This document shows positions 60,646-64,000 of a stretch of DNA of 64,000 bases, one piece after another. Source of the DNA: Fen-1364 sp049515135 (GTDB lineage Bacteria; Spirochaetota; Spirochaetia; SZUA-6; Fen-1364); NCBI GenBank assembly GCA_049515135.1, contig JBEKUJ010000002.1:1-64000 (forward strand). The letters run 5' to 3'. Every line of letters starts with the position of its first letter. Position 1 is the stretch's first letter. Made by a program: the position numbers and the translations under genes. Below the pieces are notes generated by a model. That model was not told the origin of the DNA. It saw nothing but the letters and a program-made list of their open reading frames with translations, and made no database searches.

Positions 60646-61059
60646 TCAGCCCTCCTTTGCCGCCTCTTGAGCTTCCTTCTTCTTGCGCTTCCGCTCCCTT
60701 TCTTTACGGTCCACGAGCTCCAGGATGACCATTTCGGAAGCGTCGCCGAATCGACGTCCCATCTTCAGTATCCTGGTATAGCCTCCTGGCCTCTGGGCGT
60801 AGCGAGGCGCGATATCGGTGAAAAGCTTGTTCAGGATCATGCCATCATCAATGGCGCGCGCGGCGATCCGCCTGTTGTGAACAGAGTCCACTTTTGCCCT
60901 TGTGATCAGCTTTTCCGCCAGGCGACGCGCCTCCCTGGCCTTGGAGACAGTGGTGCGGATCCTCTCATAGCGGAAGAGTGCCTTTGCCTGAGACTTCAGA
61001 AGCGCCTTGCGATGGGCAGATGTCCGGCCAAGCCTGTTGTAATCACTCCGATGATTCAT
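60646..61059 (-). CDS. rplQ: 50S ribosomal protein L17
   Basis: 137 residues. Begins MNHRSDYNRLGRTSAHRKAL, with LKSQAKALFRYERIRTT; ends in a Lys/Glu-rich tail. The start ATG 61059 overlaps the rpoA end by 17 nt and matches the family start better than a GTG or ATG four codons upstream. Confidence 0.96.
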   Translation of the reverse strand: MNHRSDYNRLGRTSAHRKALLKSQAKALFRYERIRTTVSKAREARRLAEKLITRAKVDSVHNRRIAARAIDDGMILNKLFTDIAPRYAQRPGGYTRILKMGRRFGDASEMVILELVDRKERERKRKKKEAQEAAKEG

Positions 61060-62143
61060 TCTCGTCTCCAAGTGCCACTGTTCCAGCGCCCGGCGCGGAA
61101 GCTGGTTGGATCTCCCCGAGCTTCTTCAGCTGCTTCTTCAGGGCAGAGTAGTCCTTCATGCCGAGGTCAAGGCCGCGCGCCTGCAGCTTGTCACGGATCT
61201 CCTGCAGGCTCTTTTTGCCGAAGTTGCGCGTCTTCGTGATCTCCTCTTCGGTCTTCTTGGTGAGGTCTCCGATCGTGCGGATGTTGGCATTCCGCAGGCA
61301 GTTGCTTGACCGCACCGAGAGCTCGAGCTCCTCCACCGGGGTGTCCAGCAGCGCTCGAATGCGCTCCTCATCTTCATCCACCTCGTCGTCCCCGCCCGCC
61401 TCAGATTCGTCGAAATTAATGAAGATGGTGAAGTGGTCCTTGGCGATCTTCGCGGCCTCCGCCAGGGCATCATCCGGAGTGATGGTCCCGTTGGTCCAGA
61501 TCTCCAGGATCAGCTTGTCGTAGTCCGTTCTCTGCCCTACGCGGGTGTTCTCTACGCTGTACTTCACCTTCTGGATGGGGGAGAAGATTGCATCGATGGG
61601 GATCGTGCCGATCACCTCGATGTACTTCTCGTTCCTCTCGGCAGGCACATACCCCCGACCCAGGTTGATCTGCACCTCGAACTCGAGGTTCGCCTTGTCC
61701 ATCAGCGTAGCAATGGGGTAGTCGCCGTTGACCACTTCAATGTCATTGTCGGTGGCGAGGTCCTTTGCATAGATGATGCGGGCTCCCTTGGCCTCCACCA
61801 CCACGGTCTTCTCCTCCACATCGCCTCCGAGCCTCACCTGGACCTGCTTCAGGTTGTTGATGAAGTCCGGAGTATCCTCCACGACGTGAGGGATAGGCTC
61901 GTATTCGCTGGCGATTGTGTGCGGAGTGCCGTCGTCCTTGTACGTGGTGATCTTCACCGCTGACACGGCGCAGCCCTGGATGGAGGACAGCAGGATCCGC
62001 CTGAGGGTATTGCCGATGGTGACTCCGTATCCCCGCTCGAAGGGGTAGGCGACAAAACGCCCGTAGTTGGCTTCCACCTCGCTGTGCTCGAAGGTGATGC
62101 CCTTGGGTTTCTTGAAGCCTTTCAGTAGGTTCTTTCGGACCAT
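61043..62143 (-). CDS. rpoA: DNA-directed RNA polymerase subunit alpha
   Basis: 366 residues. The N-terminal dimerisation domain has FVAYPFERGYGVTIGNTLRR in part, and the C-terminal domain has ELELSVRSSNCL and NFGKKSLQEI for UP-element and activator contacts. The C-terminal tail is slightly long. It assembles the polymerase core. Confidence 0.98.
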   Translation of the reverse strand: MVRKNLLKGFKKPKGITFEHSEVEANYGRFVAYPFERGYGVTIGNTLRRILLSSIQGCAVSAVKITTYKDDGTPHTIASEYEPIPHVVEDTPDFINNLKQVQVRLGGDVEEKTVVVEAKGARIIYAKDLATDNDIEVVNGDYPIATLMDKANLEFEVQINLGRGYVPAERNEKYIEVIGTIPIDAIFSPIQKVKYSVENTRVGQRTDYDKLILEIWTNGTITPDDALAEAAKIAKDHFTIFINFDESEAGGDDEVDEDEERIRALLDTPVEELELSVRSSNCLRNANIRTIGDLTKKTEEEITKTRNFGKKSLQEIRDKLQARGLDLGMKDYSALKKQLKKLGEIQPASAPGAGTVALGDENESSE

Positions 62144-62153
62144 TGAAGAAACC

Positions 62154-62789
62154 TCACTTCGAATACAGCTCGACGATCAACTGCTCTCTGACATCCGACA
62201 GGTCAGTGATCTCGCTGCGCCGGGGGATGGCACGGATTTTTCCGACCATCCTGTCCGGGTCGATCTCGAGCCAGGGCACGATGCCGGCCCGGGAATATTC
62301 TTTCAAGCTCTCCTTGATTGCCGTGAGCTTCGTGCTGGGCTCGCGGACGGAAATCTCGTCATTCTCCTTGACAAGCAGGGAGGGAATGGACGCCCTCTTG
62401 CCGTTGACGGCGATGTGGCCGTGCAGGACCAGCTGCCGCGCGGACTTGCGGGACGGAGCCAGGTGCATCCGGTAGACGACGTTGTCCAGTCTTCTCTCCA
62501 GCATCTGGATGAGGTTCTCCCCCGTGATCCCCTTCCTGCGTACCGCCTTGCCGAAGAAAAGGCGGAACTGCCCTTCCAGCATTCCGTACATCCTCTTCAG
62601 CTTCTGCTTCTCATGCAGCTGCACGCCGTAGTCGGATATCTTCTTGGTGCGGCTGCGCGGCCCTTTGCCGGGAGCCCCTTTCTTTCTCGTCACGGGGCAC
62701 TTGGGGCCCTTGCACCTGTCACCTTTCAAATAGAGCTTGTATCCCTGGGCCCTGCACAACCTGCACTGGGGTCCGATGTTCCTTCCCAC
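62154..62789 (-). CDS. rpsD: 30S ribosomal protein S4
   Basis: 211 residues. A four-Cys zinc motif at the N-terminus (CRLC, CKGPKC) marks the zinc-binding S4 form. The S4 RNA-binding domain includes RRLDNVVYRMHLAPSRKSA in part. It binds 16S rRNA early in assembly. The start is GTG 62789. Confidence 0.97.
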   Translation of the reverse strand: MGRNIGPQCRLCRAQGYKLYLKGDRCKGPKCPVTRKKGAPGKGPRSRTKKISDYGVQLHEKQKLKRMYGMLEGQFRLFFGKAVRRKGITGENLIQMLERRLDNVVYRMHLAPSRKSARQLVLHGHIAVNGKRASIPSLLVKENDEISVREPSTKLTAIKESLKEYSRAGIVPWLEIDPDRMVGKIRAIPRRSEITDLSDVREQLIVELYSK

Positions 62790-62801
62790 TGTCTCGCCTC
62801 C

Positions 62802-63185
62802 CTACACCCGGCGCTTCTTCGGAGGCCGGCACCCGTTGTGAGGGATGGGCGTGATGTCCTTGATGGAACGCACCCTGATCCCCAGGACGCCAAAGGCGCG
62901 GATGGCGGCCTCGCTGCCGACCCCGGGACCCTTGACAAGGACCACCAGCTCGCGAAGCCCCTGCTCCATGGCCTTGCTGGCAGCCGACTCCGCGGTGGTC
63001 TGCGCGGCAAAGGGCGTCGATTTTTTTGCGCCCTTGAACCCGAGCCCGCCGGCGGACGCCCACGAGATGGTGTTTCCCATGAGGTCCGTGATGGTCACGA
63101 TCGTGTTGTTGAAGGTGGCCTGGATGTAGGCCTTCCCTTCCGCTATGTTCTTTTTCTTTTCCTTCTTGCTCTTCGTCTTGGCCAT
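62802..63185 (-). CDS. rpsK: 30S ribosomal protein S11
   Basis: 127 residues. AYIQATFNNTIVTITDL, GFKGAKKSTPFAAQ and the C-terminal DITPIPHNGCRPPKKRRV are S11 blocks. It forms part of the platform of the small subunit. Confidence 0.98.
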   Translation of the reverse strand: MAKTKSKKEKKKNIAEGKAYIQATFNNTIVTITDLMGNTISWASAGGLGFKGAKKSTPFAAQTTAESAASKAMEQGLRELVVLVKGPGVGSEAAIRAFGVLGIRVRSIKDITPIPHNGCRPPKKRRV

Positions 63186-63187
63186 CG

Positions 63188-63556
63188 CTATTTCTTCCTC
63201 TTCCCTGCAACCGTCTTCCGCTTGCCCTTGCGGGTCCTTGCGTTCGTTTTTGTCCGCTGGCCGCGCACCGGCAGGCCGCGGCGATGGCGGATCCCCCGGT
63301 AGCAGCCGATGTCCATGAGCCGCTTGATATTCAGGGAGACCTCTGTCCGCAGCCTCCCTTCCACCTTGTAGTCGCTTTCGATCACGGTCCGAAGCTTGTT
63401 CACCTCATCCGGGCTCAGATCATTCGTCCGCTTCTCGGGGCTGACCCCCGTGGCTGCGCAGATCTTGCGCGCGGAAGTGACGCCGATGCCGTAGATGTAT
63501 GTCAGGGCCACATCGACATGCTTGTTGGGAAGATCCACGCCCGCAATACGTGCCAT
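63188..63556 (-). CDS. rpsM: 30S ribosomal protein S13
   Basis: 122 residues. MARIAGVDLPNKHVDVAL, the YIYGIG helix-hairpin-helix start and the basic RGLPVRGQRTKTNARTRKG are typical S13. An AAGGAG-type ribosome site (AGAAGGAGAC) lies upstream of ATG 63556. Confidence 0.98.
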   Translation of the reverse strand: MARIAGVDLPNKHVDVALTYIYGIGVTSARKICAATGVSPEKRTNDLSPDEVNKLRTVIESDYKVEGRLRTEVSLNIKRLMDIGCYRGIRHRRGLPVRGQRTKTNARTRKGKRKTVAGKRKK

Positions 63557-63577
63557 TCCTGTCTCCTTCTAATGCAC

Positions 63578-63594
63578 ATCGCGCGAAGCGCGAT
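63578..63594. repeat. GCGAAGC-loop palindrome between rpmJ and rpsM
   Basis: ATCGCGC-GAA-GCGCGAT is a perfect seven-pair hairpin within the 90-bp gap between rpmJ and rpsM. The GCGAAGC type forms a very stable mini-hairpin. A related sequence (GATCGCGCGAAGCGC) occurs at 53903-53917. Confidence 0.75.
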
Positions 63595-63646
63595 TTCCGG
63601 TAGTCGTATTCGTCGGCAAAAGTCGTGCCATTACCCTTCCACCCCT

Positions 63647-63760
63647 CTATCGCTGGCGCTGCTTGTGCTTGGGGTTGGTGCAGATAATGCGCACCACGCC
63701 CCGGCGCCTGATCACCTTGCACTTGTCGCAAATCGGTTTCACGCTCACGCGCACTTTCAT
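63647..63760 (-). CDS. rpmJ: 50S ribosomal protein L36
   Basis: 37 residues, MKVRVSVKPICDKCKVIRRR at the start. Zinc ligands are CDKC, Cys in IICTN and His in PKHKQ, the zinc-binding form. It is the usual gene between secY and rpsM. Confidence 0.97.
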   Translation of the reverse strand: MKVRVSVKPICDKCKVIRRRGVVRIICTNPKHKQRQR

Positions 63761-63791
63761 GACAAAGCCTCCGTTCGCATCATGCCCCGTC

Positions 63792-64000
63792 CTACAAGTT
63801 CCGGGAGCGTATCTTGCCCCTCTTGACTATTCCCTCATGGTGGTGCATCCGCAGATAGCCCTCTATCTGGGACATCGTGTCCAGGTCCACCCCGACCAGA
63901 ATCAGGAGTGATGTTCCTCCCATGAGATAGGCAATTGCGCTGGGGAAGCGGAACAGCGTCTGGACCAGCGTGGGAATGATCGCAATGAAGGCAAGGAACA
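63792..64000 (-). CDS. secY: Protein translocase subunit SecY, C-terminal part
   Basis: About 69 residues before the right edge. The end reads IAYLMGGTSLLILVGVDLDT then EGYLRMHHHEGIVKRG, which matches the last transmembrane helix and cytoplasmic tail of SecY. The N-terminal part lies beyond the window. It forms the Sec channel. Confidence 0.94.
   Translation of the reverse strand, partial: FLAFIAIIPTLVQTLFRFPSAIAYLMGGTSLLILVGVDLDTMSQIEGYLRMHHHEGIVKRGKIRSRNL

Overview
The window is GC-rich bacterial chromosome and most probably comes from a member of the Spirochaetota, likely an uncultivated or poorly sampled lineage. The best single marker is a 1,428-residue membrane-anchored coiled-coil protein of the SpiroCoCo type (42370-46656). 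Supporting context is a bactofilin/M23/YaaR/RicT block, a GldA/GldF/GldG/DUF4340 ABC block, ptsI without sugar PTS permeases, butyrate kinase, and a grpE-dnaK-dnaJ cluster. Genus cannot be assigned from sequence reading alone.

Layout. 1-3645: the end of an unidentified gene, then a glycerol-1-phosphate dehydrogenase divergent from a LarA-like/HAD pair. 3646-6217: an accessory island with a caspase-PEGA-ankyrin gene between imperfect direct repeats, a small unknown gene and a tyrosine-recombinase remnant. 6201-10310: glycosyltransferase, homocysteine methyltransferase, acyltransferase, a small zinc-ribbon gene and a YjjG-like nucleotidase. 10375-15061: four-gene ABC exporter operon. 15158-18101 (minus): M23 peptidase, bactofilin, YaaR, RicT. 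18359-20108: TatD and Dus. 20113-21456: RarA. 21574-26192: tightly overlapping purF-purM-purN-purD-purE. 26199-28734: TetR regulator with a perfect operator and a two-domain SDR. 28832-32879 (minus): buk, HAMP protein, two DNA methyltransferases, rlmB. 33010-34636: three small exported proteins. 34648-36018: orphan histidine kinase. 36034-46656 (minus): grpE-dnaK-dnaJ, downstream of the SpiroCoCo-DUF362-pgi operon. 46865-53027 (minus): ptsI, der, MerR-UDPGP fusion and a putative cysteine peptidase. 53092-57173: GerMN protein, then rny-ymdB-tlyA. 57314-60538: a large sensor-like membrane protein with about 20 copies of a six-residue repeat. 60646-64000 (minus): secY-rpmJ-rpsM-rpsK-rpsD-rpoA-rplQ.

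The strongest leads are: (i) the caspase cassette with flanking repeats and integrase relic; (ii) a recurrent promoter layout in which a -10 hexamer lies only 6-10 nt from an SD-less start codon, suggesting leaderless mRNAs; (iii) an in-frame MerR-UDPGP fusion with an internal ribosome binding site; (iv) a D12-type DNA methyltransferase that seems to have lost its AdoMet motif I; (v) a PurE with a replaced conserved His; (vi) dispersed palindromic repeats, including a near-identical 28-bp element at two distant sites. All family calls come from reading motifs; no database search was run.
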